Origin: Nocardioides marmorisolisilvae
Lineage (GTDB): Bacteria > Actinomycetota > Actinomycetes > Propionibacteriales > Nocardioidaceae
DNA length: 64,000 nt
Direction: 5' to 3'
NCBI RefSeq assembly: GCF_031656915.1
Contig: NZ_CP134227.1
Coordinates: 1,240,001 to 1,304,000, forward strand
Within the stretch, counting starts at the first letter, position 1; each line of letters starts with the position of its first letter. The notes under the pieces were generated by a model that was not told the DNA's origin, made no database searches, and saw only the letters and a program-made list of their open reading frames with translations. Position numbers and translations under genes: made by a program. Below are positions 1-8,179 of this stretch, piece by piece.

Positions 1-921
1 CTGGCCGAGCACGACACCAACGGCGTCGCCGGACTGCGGCTCACCGGGCCCCAGGCGCAGGCTGTCGTCGGCGACGTCGCCGCAGTCACCCAGGCGCTCG
101 TGGTCCTCGACCAGCGGTACCTGAACGTCCCCGGCTGGGAGAGGTTGACCGAGCCGGGGCGTCTCGGCTGGACCGCCCTCGCGACCGCGCTCGACGTCGG
201 TCTCGGGCAGCCCGACTACAGCGTCGACGACACCGGCTGGCGGCCACGGACCCACGCGCTGCGCATCGGCCCGCAGCGCGGCATCCTCGGCGTCCTCCAG
301 TCCGAGCACGACCTGCTCGTCCACCTCAGGCCGTTCCCGACCGCGATGAACCTGCGGCTGATCGTCGACTCCCAACAACGCCTCTCCCGCCGGCTCGCGA
401 TCCTCGCCCAGCGAACCGACGCCCGCCGCGCGGAGACCTGGCGAGCCCGCGCCGCGGCGTACTCGGTGCTCAAGCAGCAGCTGCGCAACGTCGGCGGGCG
501 GATCGGTAGGGGCGGCCCCGCGGTCGCCGATGCCGCGAACGCGACAGCGCGTCTTCGGGCCCTTCCGGCCCAGACCATCGTCGAGCCACGGGTCGCCGCC
601 GGGTTCCAGACGCTGTTCAACGGCATCGACCAACGCATCGCCGAGATCATCGAGACCGGCATCGACCAGAAGACCTACCTCCAGCGCGTGCAGCTCCCCC
701 GGCTGGTCCCCGACAGCGCCGGCCTGGTCGCCCCCGTACGCGAACGGTTCACCCCGATCGACCGCAGCGCCAACAAGGAACTCGTCAGGGCCGTGCACGG
801 ACTGGTCCCGCACATCGAACCCGAGCCAGCCACACCGGGCCGCAGCCGCTCGGCCCTGCACTCAGCGCTGATCCACCACCCCGCGGGCCGACGCACCGAC
901 CCCGGCCTCCCGGGCCCATGA
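1..921 (+). CDS. Hypothetical protein, 5' end outside the window
   Basis: The frame is open from base 1 to the stop at 919-921, so this is the last 306 residues of a longer protein. I do not recognise it. The visible part is soluble, with no membrane segment; the middle (about window residues 140-190) is Arg/Ala-rich and probably helical, and the tail is rich in Pro, Ser and Arg and looks disordered. It lies on the element side of the tRNA-Asn integrase, so it is probably a cargo or maintenance gene of the integrated element. Coding is supported by the frame's strong GC3 bias and the lack of any competing frame. Confidence 0.55.
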   Translation: MAEHDTNGVAGLRLTGPQAQAVVGDVAAVTQALVVLDQRYLNVPGWERLTEPGRLGWTALATALDVGLGQPDYSVDDTGWRPRTHALRIGPQRGILGVLQSEHDLLVHLRPFPTAMNLRLIVDSQQRLSRRLAILAQRTDARRAETWRARAAAYSVLKQQLRNVGGRIGRGGPAVADAANATARLRALPAQTIVEPRVAAGFQTLFNGIDQRIAEIIETGIDQKTYLQRVQLPRLVPDSAGLVAPVRERFTPIDRSANKELVRAVHGLVPHIEPEPATPGRSRSALHSALIHHPAGRRTDPGLPGP

Positions 922-1026
922 CCCGCGCGGATGACCAGCACCAGGAGGGGATGGTCCCGCCCCGCCCCCACGAGGAGACCACATCGCGGCCGTGTGCACC
1001 ATCCGTGAACGGCTCACCCCTGGCCG

Positions 1027-1035
1027 ACTCCTGTG
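1027..1035. repeat. Target-site duplication, left copy
   Basis: The 9-bp ACTCCTGTG here recurs at 2651-2659, immediately outside the IS256-type terminal repeats. IS256-family insertions normally make 8-9 bp duplications, so this fits a single unrearranged insertion. Confidence 0.7.
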
Positions 1036-1039
1036 GTCA

Positions 1040-1061
1040 AGTCCCCTGAAGTGGTGTAACG
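1040..1061. repeat. IS256-type left terminal inverted repeat
   Basis: Pairs with 2624-2645 in inverted orientation: AGTCCC outer block and AGTGGTGTAACG inner block, with a few mismatches between them. Confidence 0.75.
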
Positions 1062-1081
1062 GCTGATCCTTCAGGTTCGGG

Positions 1082-1255
1082 TTAGAAGGGCTGCTCGTCG
1101 GATTCGTGGGTGACGAGCTGGGTGTCGGGCCTCCAATCGGTGTCGGGGTCGAAGAAGTCCTCGGGCCAGGGCGCAGGGCGGCCGTGCTCGTCCCACCAGC
1201 CGGTGTGGCCGCCGGCCGCGAGGTTGGCGAGGTCGTGCTCGCGCTGGGTGCTCAT
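1082..1255 (-). CDS. Small IS256-associated protein, 57 aa
   Basis: This short ORF starts at ATG 1255, which overlaps the transposase stop by an ATGA junction, so it is probably translated by coupling to the transposase. The product is acidic and rich in Trp, Asp, Glu and Pro and has no recognised domain. Its position inside the terminal repeats makes it part of the insertion sequence. Function unknown; a modulator of transposase activity is one possibility but this is only inference. It could also be a non-functional reading frame. Confidence 0.5.
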   Translation of the reverse strand: MSTQREHDLANLAAGGHTGWWDEHGRPAPWPEDFFDPDTDWRPDTQLVTHESDEQPF

Positions 1256-2520
1256 GCTGCTGGTTCCAACTCGGGCAGCTCGGCGCCATCGGTGGTCGAC
1301 TTGCTGGTCTGGGCCCGGGCGCTGGCGCGGGCGCGGGTGAGCACGTCGAGTCCGAGGTAGCGGCGGCCTTCGGCCCATTCGTCGTGCTGCTCGGCGAGCA
1401 CGGCTCCGACCAGTCGGATCACCGAGTCGCGGTCGGGGAAGATCCCGACCACGTCGGTCCTCCGGCGGATCTCCCGGTTGAGGCGCTCGTTGGGGTTGTT
1501 GGACCAGATCTGGCGCCAGATCTCCTTGGGGAACGCGGTGAAGGCGAGCACGTCGGCGCGGGCGGCGTCGAGATGGTCGTGGACCTCGGGGAGCTTGTCG
1601 GCCAGCGCGTCGAGGATCCGGTCGTACTGGGCGTGCACCGCCTCGGCGTCGGGCTGGTCGTAGACGCTGTGCAGCAGCGCCTTGACCCAGCCCCAGCTGG
1701 CTTTCGGGCACACACTCATCAGGTTCGCGGCGTAGTGGGTGCGGCAGCGTTGCCAGGCGGCGCCGGGCAGGTTGGCCGCGATCGCCTCGACCAGCCCGGC
1801 GTGGGCGTCGGAGGTGACCAGCAGCACGCCGTCCGGCCCGGAGGTCAGCCCGCGGGCGACCAGGTCGGCGAAGAAGGTGTTCCACGCGGCGTGAGTCTCG
1901 CTGGTGGCGACCTTGATGCCGAGGATCTCGCGGTGTCCGTCGGCATTGACCCCAGTCGCCACCAAGACCACGGCGTTGACGACCCTGCCGTTCTCGCGGA
2001 CCTTCATCGTCAACGCGTCCGCGGCCAGGAACGCGAACGGACCCGATTCGCCCAGCGGGCGGGTGCGGAACGCGGTGACCTGCTCGTCGAGGTCGGCGGC
2101 CATCCGAGAGACCTGAGACTTGGACAAGCTGGTGATGCCCAGGGTCTGTACCAGCTTGTCCATCCGGCGGGTCGAGACCCCGAGCAGGTAGCAGGTCGCG
2201 ACCACACTGATCAGCGCGGCCTCGGCGCGCTTGCGCCGCTCGAGCAGCCACTCGGGGAAGTACGTCCCCTCGCGAAGCTTGGGGATCGCAACCTCCATCG
2301 TCCCGGTCCGGGTGTCCAGCTCCCGCCGCCGGTAACCGTTGCGCGAGTTGGTCCGATCCGGCGACACCTGGCCGTACTCGGCACCGCAGACCGCGTCCGC
2401 CTCGGCCGAAAGCAACGCATTGATCACCGTGGTCAGCAGGTGACGCATCAAGTCCGGCGACGCGTCACAGAGCGCTTGGTCCAGCAGCCGGGCAGGGTTG
2501 AGACTATGTGGTGCGGTCAT
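1252..2520 (-). CDS. IS256-family (mutator-type) transposase
   Basis: The 422-residue protein has the usual length for IS256 transposases and the DDE acidic residues in context: Asp in AADALTMKV (about residue 168), Asp in TSDAHAG (about 240) and Glu in NERLNREIRRRT (about 345), with the family's C-x-x-H motif (WQRCRTHYAAN) between the last two. It cuts and joins the element ends in transposition by a copy-paste circle intermediate, as known for IS256. No frameshift or stop is seen. The downstream 57-aa ORF overlaps its stop codon. The ATG start at 2520 leaves about 100 bases to the right inverted repeat for a promoter. Confidence 0.95.
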   Translation of the reverse strand: MTAPHSLNPARLLDQALCDASPDLMRHLLTTVINALLSAEADAVCGAEYGQVSPDRTNSRNGYRRRELDTRTGTMEVAIPKLREGTYFPEWLLERRKRAEAALISVVATCYLLGVSTRRMDKLVQTLGITSLSKSQVSRMAADLDEQVTAFRTRPLGESGPFAFLAADALTMKVRENGRVVNAVVLVATGVNADGHREILGIKVATSETHAAWNTFFADLVARGLTSGPDGVLLVTSDAHAGLVEAIAANLPGAAWQRCRTHYAANLMSVCPKASWGWVKALLHSVYDQPDAEAVHAQYDRILDALADKLPEVHDHLDAARADVLAFTAFPKEIWRQIWSNNPNERLNREIRRRTDVVGIFPDRDSVIRLVGAVLAEQHDEWAEGRRYLGLDVLTRARASARAQTSKSTTDGAELPELEPAA

Positions 2521-2623
2521 CGTGATGGTCCTCTCGAGAGTGCTTTGGAAGGTTCACTCGAAGGATCACGCGGTGGCCGCGCTCTCGTCTCGCCGACATG
2601 CCGGGCGACGATCACGCCAACCG

Positions 2624-2645
2624 CGTTACACCACTATCAGGGACT
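2624..2645. repeat. IS256-type right terminal inverted repeat
   Basis: Reverse complement matches 1040-1061 over the outer AGTCCC and inner AGTGGTGTAACG blocks. Confidence 0.75.
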
Positions 2646-2650
2646 CAACT

Positions 2651-2659
2651 ACTCCTGTG
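2651..2659. repeat. Target-site duplication, right copy
   Basis: Second copy of ACTCCTGTG, directly repeated from 1027-1035. Confidence 0.7.
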
Positions 2660-2771
2660 CTGGGCCCACGCACAGGCTGTGCCGCCTTGCACGACGCGAT
2701 CGTGCACCGGCCGACCGCGCATCCAATGCCACCGGATGCCCCCGCCTGTGAGCGGAGAATTCGACGTGCCG

Positions 2772-2795
2772 GCCCGGGGTTCAACGACCCCGGGC
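2772..2795 (-). terminator. Hairpin at the end of the integrase gene
   Basis: A perfect 9-bp inverted repeat (GCCCGGGGT / ACCCCGGGC) with a 6-nt loop spans the integrase stop codon. It lacks a U-tract, but GC-rich hairpins of this kind commonly act as terminators in actinobacteria. Confidence 0.5.
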
Positions 2796-4046
2796 GGTTG
2801 CTGTGGGCACCGCGGCCGCCCAGGCCTCCTCGATGATGCGCGAGGAGTCCGGAGCCAGCCGACTCCGGTGGATGTAGTGGGCCTCGGCGATCTCGCGGGT
2901 GTTGCCCATCTGGGAGGCGGCGATCTCGGCGCCGCTCGCCTGCGCCACGACCGTGCCCGTCGCCGAACGCAGCAGACGGAGCTCGAACCACTCGCCGACC
3001 TCGCGATCCTTGAGGATCGACTCCCGGAACCGGGTGTTGATGTTGTTCGGCGAGAGCCAGCCGCCGGCCCTGGTGGCGAAGATGGCTCCGGAGTCATCGG
3101 GCGCGGTGGCCATCAGGCGCTCACGAAGCATCCGTACCAGGAAGGGCGGCAGGACCACCGTTCGGTCTCCGGCTCCGCCGCTCTTGGTGTGCGGCTGCCG
3201 GTACAACCCCCCGTGGTCCCGGTCATAGACCAGCGTCCCGGTGATGTGTACCACCGGCTTGGTCAGCCCGTCGCCGACCGGGTACGCGAGGTCGATGTCC
3301 TGGCGGCGTACGGCCAGCGCCTCCCCGGGTCTGCACGCGGTGCCGACGATGAACAGCACCAGGTCGCGGTACACCGCCGAGGGCGTCGGCCCCGGGCGGG
3401 CCGCTCCGGCCCAGTCGTCGACGGCGGCGAGGACCGCTCGGACGTCCGCTGCGGTGATCTCACGGTCCTTGGACCGGCGGCCGATGTTGCGCCGCTGGTA
3501 GCTGGGCAGGGGCGCCAGCGGGTCGCGGGCAAGGGCGCCTTGGACGATCAGCCACTTCACGAACGCGTGTAGCGCCTTGCGGACGTCGGAATAGCGGGTC
3601 GGTGTCACCTCGGTTCGGAAGTAGCGGTCGAGGCGACCCGGGGTCAGGTGGCGTACCTGGAGGTTGCCGAGGGCGGGCGCGATCCAGTTGCGGGCCAGGG
3701 AGCGGTACTGCTTGATCGAGCGCGTACTGGCTCGGCCAATGCCGGTGCGGGCATCCTCCATGCGCTGATCGAGGTAGATCTCCACGGCGTCCTTGATCAG
3801 CGTGCACACCGACACCAGGCCGCCGGTGTCGAGTTCGATACGTTCGCTGATCTCGGTCACGACTGCTCGGCGCGCGCTGGCCTCGGTTCGCCCCGACTTG
3901 CGAGCGCGCTGTTTGTGCCCAGCGGTGTCGGCATAGAAGGCGTCGGCGCGCCAGAGGCCTTGGCGAATTTGCATGGTGCGGACCTTGCCAATCTCACCTG
4001 GTTGCAGGGGTTCGCGTGACATGTGAGTGCTCAATTCTGTGCGCAC
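2781..4046 (-). CDS. Tyrosine recombinase (integrase) of the tRNA-Asn element
   Basis: The 421-residue protein has an N-terminal arm-binding/SAM-like region (about 60-190) and a C-terminal catalytic domain. Visible catalytic elements are Arg in TACRPGEAL (about 254), the beta-hairpin Lys in HTKSGG (about 305), Arg in RLLRSATGT (about 373) and the Tyr nucleophile in AHYIHRS (about 401). The two histidines usual in this family are replaced: the box II HxLR is RLLR, and the usual GH/GW is GN. It probably integrates and, with the neighbouring HTH protein, excises the element at tRNA-Asn. The ATG at 4022 (MSREP) is an alternative start. A hairpin follows the stop. Confidence 0.9.
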   Translation of the reverse strand: MRTELSTHMSREPLQPGEIGKVRTMQIRQGLWRADAFYADTAGHKQRARKSGRTEASARRAVVTEISERIELDTGGLVSVCTLIKDAVEIYLDQRMEDARTGIGRASTRSIKQYRSLARNWIAPALGNLQVRHLTPGRLDRYFRTEVTPTRYSDVRKALHAFVKWLIVQGALARDPLAPLPSYQRRNIGRRSKDREITAADVRAVLAAVDDWAGAARPGPTPSAVYRDLVLFIVGTACRPGEALAVRRQDIDLAYPVGDGLTKPVVHITGTLVYDRDHGGLYRQPHTKSGGAGDRTVVLPPFLVRMLRERLMATAPDDSGAIFATRAGGWLSPNNINTRFRESILKDREVGEWFELRLLRSATGTVVAQASGAEIAASQMGNTREIAEAHYIHRSRLAPDSSRIIEEAWAAAVPTATARGR

Positions 4047-4074
4047 CCGGCACCGACTTCACCGTCGGCTGGCT

Positions 4075-4440
4075 TCAGGTGCGGATGCGGTTGTTGTCGA
4101 AGGGGAGCGACGCGGGTCGTGGGCGCCGCTGTCTCGTCAGGGGACGAGCTGGAGGCGGATTGACCCCGCTGCCGGGCGCGGCGATTCCGTCCGGCGGGTC
4201 GCCGTTCGCGGTCTCGGTGTGGGCGTCGATCCAGCCCAACAAGTCCTGGGGGCGATAACGGATGTTGCCGCCGAGGTGGACCGCCGGTGGACCGTAGCCG
4301 CGTCGGCGGGATCGCCAGGTGCGCAAGGTGGCGACCGGGACCCCCAGGATCGCGGCCGCCTCGTTCGAGGTGAGGAGTCGGTAGCCCGCCAGATCGGCGG
4401 TGAACACAGGCGCTTCGGTATCGGCAGAGTTGGTGGCCAT
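4075..4440 (-). CDS. MerR/excisionase-type helix-turn-helix protein
   Basis: The 121-residue protein has a compact winged-HTH of the excisionase/MerR type in residues about 22-75: LLTSNEAAAILGVPVATLRTW, a GPP turn, and a wing with IRYRPQDLLGWI. The C-terminal 45 residues are Pro/Arg-rich and disordered. It is encoded just upstream of and in line with the integrase gene (28-52 bases apart depending on the integrase start), the standard place for a recombination directionality factor. It most likely binds the element's arm sites and promotes excision; it could also be a local repressor. Confidence 0.8.
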   Translation of the reverse strand: MATNSADTEAPVFTADLAGYRLLTSNEAAAILGVPVATLRTWRSRRRGYGPPAVHLGGNIRYRPQDLLGWIDAHTETANGDPPDGIAAPGSGVNPPPARPLTRQRRPRPASLPFDNNRIRT

Positions 4441-4547
4441 GCCCGGTAGGTACGCCTAGGACGCCGGCCACGGCGGAGCCCACGGGGCGTCCCGGCCACC
4501 AAAAGTGGCCCAATAGTGTGAATAGGGCCGTAGACGCTCGAAACGAG

Positions 4548-4589
4548 CGAACCCCGTCTGACCTGTTCGTGCAGGTCAGACGGGGTTCG
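4548..4589. terminator. Perfect 17-bp hairpin just 3' of tRNA-Asn
   Basis: Arms 4548-4564 and 4573-4589 are perfect inverted repeats with an 8-nt loop. The hairpin starts 2 bases beyond the tRNA CCA end, so on the minus strand it can terminate the tRNA transcript. It lies between the tRNA and the excisionase-like gene and may also insulate the element. No long U-run is present. Confidence 0.65.
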
Positions 4590-4593
4590 GTGG

Positions 4594-4666
4594 CTCCCCC
4601 GGTTGGACTCGAACCAACAACCCTCCGGTTAACAGCCGAATGCTCTGCCAGTTGAGCTACAGGGGA
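4594..4666 (-). tRNA. tRNA-Asn (anticodon GTT)
   Basis: On the minus strand the cloverleaf is complete: acceptor stem TCCCCTG paired with CGGGGGA, D-arm with AGCTCAACTGGCAGAGC, anticodon loop CTGTTAACC giving GTT, and T-loop GGTTCGAGTCC. The CCA is encoded (4591-4593). The 3' half serves as the likely attachment site of the adjoining integrase. A 17-bp hairpin follows. Confidence 0.97.
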
Positions 4667-4703
4667 TCGCGCGGGAAAGACTAGCAAGCGACCGGGCTGC
4701 GGT

Positions 4704-5219
4704 CTAAATCGAGTCGCCCACCTCGGCACGGGCCGCGTCGAGGGCCTGCTCCGCCAGTCGGGCCACCTGCGGGTCGTTCGGGTCGACGCCCTCGTCGTAC
4801 TCGTGCATCCAGTGCAGCGGACCCCCTGCGGGATTGCGCCGGGCGATCACCCGGAAGCCGCGCCGGCCGACGATCGGCACCTGCCGCTGGAGCACCACGC
4901 TGGCGCTCACCCGCTCTCGAACGAGTTGCAGCAACAGCCCAGCATCCTCGAGCAGGTAGGCCTCCCCGACCCGCGGCCGGCCGAAGGCGCCCACCTCCCG
5001 GATAGTGAGCCGGCCCGCGTCCTGGTCCCAGTCAGCGGCCTGGACGTCTTCCCATGGCCACACCCACGAAGCTGCCTGGCCGTCGACGGGATCAGGGACG
5101 ACGGAGAGGTGGCGACGCGTACCAAGCAGCCACGCTGCCGGTTGTCGCGAGGCAGCCGCCGCCAGCACGCGGTCCCCGCCTGGGTCGATGGCCCACGAGG
5201 GCCGGCTACGACGCCTCAT
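4704..5219 (-). CDS. Conserved hypothetical protein next to dnaG
   Basis: A 171-residue soluble protein from ATG 5219, 10 bases after the dnaG stop, so it is probably co-transcribed with dnaG. The start at 5219 (MRRRSRPSW) is preferred over the longer frame to 5258, which would overlap dnaG. I do not recognise a catalytic domain. The sequence reads like a PH-like or beta-rich fold: WLLGTRRHL, a WPWEDVQAADWD segment, then a strand pattern, and an acidic C-terminal helix. Proteins of this kind are often found beside dnaG in Nocardioides-like genomes. Function unknown. Confidence 0.7.
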   Translation of the reverse strand: MRRRSRPSWAIDPGGDRVLAAAASRQPAAWLLGTRRHLSVVPDPVDGQAASWVWPWEDVQAADWDQDAGRLTIREVGAFGRPRVGEAYLLEDAGLLLQLVRERVSASVVLQRQVPIVGRRGFRVIARRNPAGGPLHWMHEYDEGVDPNDPQVARLAEQALDAARAEVGDSI

Positions 5220-5229
5220 CCGATACCTG

Positions 5230-7083
5230 TCACTCGAGTGCCTCGAGGGCCAGCTCACGCAGCTGCCGGCGGTGTTGCTCCAGGGCGATCAGCTCGCCGA
5301 ACATCTTGTTGTAGTCCGCCGCCTGCTCGACCGGGTTCGTGCGCTGCAACCGCGACTTCAGGTCAGCGATCCGACGCAGCGCAGTGAGCTCACGGAGCCG
5401 ATGGACGTGTTGGCGCACGTAGGCGGCGGTCGGCTCCTTGGGCGACTTCACCGGCTCGACCGCGAGCGCGCTGACCAGGTCCGCCAGCCGCGGGTCGGGC
5501 TGGGCACTGCGCAGCGCGGCCACCCACGACGGCCCGGACGTCTCCCCCGGGCCGCCCAGGCCCGCGACGCTGCCCCACACGGCGCGGTAGGCGGCGTGAG
5601 TGAAGTCGTCGCCGTCGACCTCGGCCATCGACCGACCGACCAGCTCGGGGTGCTGCACCACCAGTTGGAGCGTCTCCCGCTCGATCATCAGGCGCGGGTC
5701 GCGCGGGTCGGGCAGGTCGCCACTCACCTGCGGGCGAGGAGCGACCGGCGAGGCGTCGCGGGAGGCAGCCCTGCGCACCTCGCGCCGGGCGTCGTCGGGC
5801 TCGATGCCCAACATGCCCGCGAGCTCGCGGGCGAAGGCGTCGACCTTGGACCGGTCCCGGATCGCGGTGACCAGCTTGGCAGCCTCCCGGAGCGCATCGA
5901 CGCGACCGTCGGCGCGGTCGAGGTCGTAGCGCTGCACCACGTTGGCGAGCACGAAGCGGTAGAGCGGAATCCGCCGCGCGACCAGTTCGCGCACCCCGGC
6001 GTCGCCCTGCTGCAACCGCAGGTCGCAGGGGTCGAGTCCGGTCGGCTCGATCGCGACATAGGTCTGGCCCGCGAAGATCTGGTCGCCCTGGAAGGCACGC
6101 AGCGCCGCCTTGTGGCCGGCTTCGTCCCCGTCGAAGGTGAAGATCACCTCGCCGCGGAACTCGTCGTGGTCCTGGAGCAGTCGCCGGATCACCCTCGCGT
6201 GGTCGTCACCGAAGGCGGTGCCGCAGGTCGCGACCGCCGTCTTCACGCCCGAGAGATGGCAGGCCATCACGTCGGTGTAGCCCTCGACGATCACTGCTTG
6301 CGAGGACCGGGCGATCTCCCGGCGGGCGAGGTCGATGCCGTAGAGCACGTGGCTCTTCTTGTAGATCGCAGTCTCGGGGGTGTTGAGGTACTTGGCCTCG
6401 ATCCGGTCGTCGTCGAAGATCCGTCGAGCCCCGAACCCGATCGTGTCCCCACTGGTGTCCCGGATCGGCCACATGAGCCTGCCGCGGAACCGGTCGTAGA
6501 GGCCACGTCCCTCACCGATCAGACCGCTGGCGACCAACTCGGCGTTGGTGAACCCCTTCTGGCTCAGATGCTTGAACAGGTCCTCTCCTCCGCGCGGGGA
6601 GAACCCGACCCCGAAGGTCTCCGCCGCGGAGCGGTCGAACCCGCGCTGGTCGAGGAACTGTCGGGCGACCATGGCCTCGGGGCTGCCCAGCAGGTCGACG
6701 AAGTAGTCGCTGGCGACGCGGTGCGCCTCGACGAGTCGCGGGCGCTGCGGTCCCCCGCTGGGACGTTGCGGACCGCCCTCCTCGTAGCGCAGTTGCACGC
6801 CGTACTTCTCCGCGAGCCGCTCGACGGTCTCGGTGAAGCCCAGCCCGTCGATCTCCATCACGAACTTGATCGCGTCGCCGCCCGCCTGGCAGCCGAAGCA
6901 GTGATACATGCCCCGCGCCGGGGTGACGTTGAAGCTGGGCGACTTCTCGTCGTGGAAGGGGCACAGGCCCTTGAGGTTGCCGCCACCGGCGTTGCGCAGC
7001 GTGACGTACGACGAGACCACCTCGTCGATGCGCGCCTTCTCCCGCACCTCGGCGATGTCCTCGTCCCTGATCCGGCCTGCCAC
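5230..7083 (-). CDS. dnaG: DNA primase
   Basis: The 617-residue protein makes RNA primers for DNA replication with the DnaB helicase. An N-terminal CHC2 zinc finger (CPFHDEKSPSF, then HCFGCQAGGD, about residues 40-65) is followed by the catalytic core and a TOPRIM domain with VIVEGYTDVMA (about 265) and DGDEAG (about 318), and a C-terminal DnaB-interacting domain. The start is GTG 7083, 6 nt after a TAGGAT box, suggesting a leaderless mRNA. The family length is normal and the gene is intact. Confidence 0.97.
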   Translation of the reverse strand: MAGRIRDEDIAEVREKARIDEVVSSYVTLRNAGGGNLKGLCPFHDEKSPSFNVTPARGMYHCFGCQAGGDAIKFVMEIDGLGFTETVERLAEKYGVQLRYEEGGPQRPSGGPQRPRLVEAHRVASDYFVDLLGSPEAMVARQFLDQRGFDRSAAETFGVGFSPRGGEDLFKHLSQKGFTNAELVASGLIGEGRGLYDRFRGRLMWPIRDTSGDTIGFGARRIFDDDRIEAKYLNTPETAIYKKSHVLYGIDLARREIARSSQAVIVEGYTDVMACHLSGVKTAVATCGTAFGDDHARVIRRLLQDHDEFRGEVIFTFDGDEAGHKAALRAFQGDQIFAGQTYVAIEPTGLDPCDLRLQQGDAGVRELVARRIPLYRFVLANVVQRYDLDRADGRVDALREAAKLVTAIRDRSKVDAFARELAGMLGIEPDDARREVRRAASRDASPVAPRPQVSGDLPDPRDPRLMIERETLQLVVQHPELVGRSMAEVDGDDFTHAAYRAVWGSVAGLGGPGETSGPSWVAALRSAQPDPRLADLVSALAVEPVKSPKEPTAAYVRQHVHRLRELTALRRIADLKSRLQRTNPVEQAADYNKMFGELIALEQHRRQLRELALEALE

Positions 7084-7089
7084 GACGTG

Positions 7090-7095
7090 ATCCTA
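7090..7095 (-). promoter_or_regulatory. Candidate -10 box for leaderless dnaG
   Basis: TAGGAT on the minus strand lies 6 nt before GTG 7083, so transcription would start at or next to the start codon. Confidence 0.45.
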
Positions 7096-7186
7096 CGAGG
7101 GCGCGCCGACGGCGCGGGAGCGGTCCCGCCCGCGACAGCCCGGTAGCGTCTCCTCCACGCGATCGGGCACGAGACGTGGAGGTGGG

Positions 7187-8179
7187 ATGTCGATCAGCGA
7201 GCGGCTCGACCGCACCCAGCAGCGCCACCCTGTGCTCGGCTTCCCGATCGCATGCTTCTACAAGTTCTTCGATGACTTCGGCAACTACCTCGCCGCGACC
7301 ATGACGTACTACGCCTTCGTCTCCATGGTCCCGCTGCTGCTGCTGGCCTCCACGCTGCTCAGCGTGATCCTGGTCGGCCACCCCGGGCTGCAGCGCCAGC
7401 TGCTGAACTCGGCCCTCGCCCAGTTCCCGGTGGTCGGAAGCCAGCTCAAGACCCCCTCCGCCCTGGCCGGTAGCCCCCTCGGGGTGATCGCGGGCGGCCT
7501 GGTGGCCGTGTACGGCGGGCTGGGCGCCGCCCAGGCCCTTCAGTACGCCGGCAACACCATCTGGCACGTGCCGCGCAACAGCCGACCCAACCCGTTCCTC
7601 GCGCGCGGCCGCTCGCTGATGCTGCTCGCCACTGCGGGCCTGGGCATGCTGGTCGCGACGATCGGCTCGGTGGTGCTGCGCAGCATGTTCCAGCAGACCC
7701 TGCTGCTGAAGGTGGCCACCAACATCGGCGGAGCCGCGATCGCGATGGCGGTGCTCCTGGTCGCCTACCAGCTGGCGCCGAAGCGCCACCTGACGCTCGC
7801 CCAGCTGTGGGTCGGTGCGCTCCTCGCCGCCGTACTGCTCCAGCTACTGCAGACCTTCGGGTTCTTGTACGTCGAGCGGGTGATCAAGCACGCGACCGAT
7901 ACCAACGCGGTGTTCGCGATCTTCCTCGGCCTGGTGGGCTACCTCTACCTGGCGGCGGTGATCCTGGTGCTCGGGATGGAGGTCGACGTGGTGCGTGCCG
8001 AACGGCTGTGGCCGCGCGCGCTGCTGACCCCGTTCACCGACAACGTGGTGCTCACCCGGGCCGACCAGACTGCCTACGCGGGGCAGGCGAAGGCGCAGCG
8101 TGCCAAGGGGTTCCAAGAGATCGACGTGCGCTTCGAGCCGGGCGGCGGGAACGATGGCGACAGCGGCGACGATCAGTAG
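7187..8179 (+). CDS. YihY/BrkB-family inner membrane protein
   Basis: The 330-residue protein has the YihY/virulence factor BrkB fold: an N-terminal cytoplasmic segment, then about six hydrophobic helices beginning at residue 40 (MTYYAFVSMVPLLLLASTLL), 95, 145, 180, 210 and 245. The role of the family is not settled; an early annotation as ribonuclease BN was withdrawn. The ATG start has a good GGAGGTGGG ribosome site. The stop codon overlaps the end of the convergent dehydrogenase gene by 7 bases. The polar, Gly/Asp-rich C-terminus is cytoplasmic. Confidence 0.88.
   Translation: MSISERLDRTQQRHPVLGFPIACFYKFFDDFGNYLAATMTYYAFVSMVPLLLLASTLLSVILVGHPGLQRQLLNSALAQFPVVGSQLKTPSALAGSPLGVIAGGLVAVYGGLGAAQALQYAGNTIWHVPRNSRPNPFLARGRSLMLLATAGLGMLVATIGSVVLRSMFQQTLLLKVATNIGGAAIAMAVLLVAYQLAPKRHLTLAQLWVGALLAAVLLQLLQTFGFLYVERVIKHATDTNAVFAIFLGLVGYLYLAAVILVLGMEVDVVRAERLWPRALLTPFTDNVVLTRADQTAYAGQAKAQRAKGFQEIDVRFEPGGGNDGDSGDDQ

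Larger units (their letters stand above)
1036..2650. mobile_element. IS256-family insertion sequence, about 1.6 kb
   Basis: Imperfect terminal inverted repeats lie at about 1040-1061 and 2624-2645. Both share a GTCCC block and a 12-base inner block AGTGGTGTAACG. The flanks carry a 9-bp direct repeat. Inside are a full-length transposase and a coupled 57-residue ORF on the minus strand. All parts look intact, so the element may be active. The exact outermost base is uncertain by one or two positions because the two ends are not perfectly symmetric. Confidence 0.85.
1..4593. mobile_element. Integrase-proximal end of an integrative element at tRNA-Asn
   Basis: A tyrosine recombinase and an excisionase-like HTH gene lie directly next to the 3' end of a tRNA-Asn gene, the usual arrangement of integrated elements (ICE, plasmid or prophage type) that use tRNA 3' ends as attachment sites. 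The tRNA is complete including encoded CCA, as expected when the element restores the gene on insertion. The other end lies to the left, outside the window; no second copy of the tRNA 3' end was found in 1-4590, so the extent and type of the element are unknown. An IS256-type element is nested in it. Confidence 0.5.

Noticed and set aside
1082-2251. Long alternative frame inside the IS element, as a frameshifted transposase
   Set aside because: The transposase is complete in one frame with all catalytic residues; only the last 57 codons of the other frame, coupled to its stop, are plausible.
2688-2706. Short 7-bp palindrome after the IS element as an operator
   Set aside because: It lies in unannotated sequence without a nearby downstream gene and is short enough to occur by chance.
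1-4590. Second attachment site within the window
   Set aside because: No repeat of the tRNA-Asn 3' end was found; the far end of the element must lie to the left.
5005-7146. Long open frame on the plus strand opposite dnaG
   Set aside because: Antisense shadow of dnaG; the translation has no recognisable domain.
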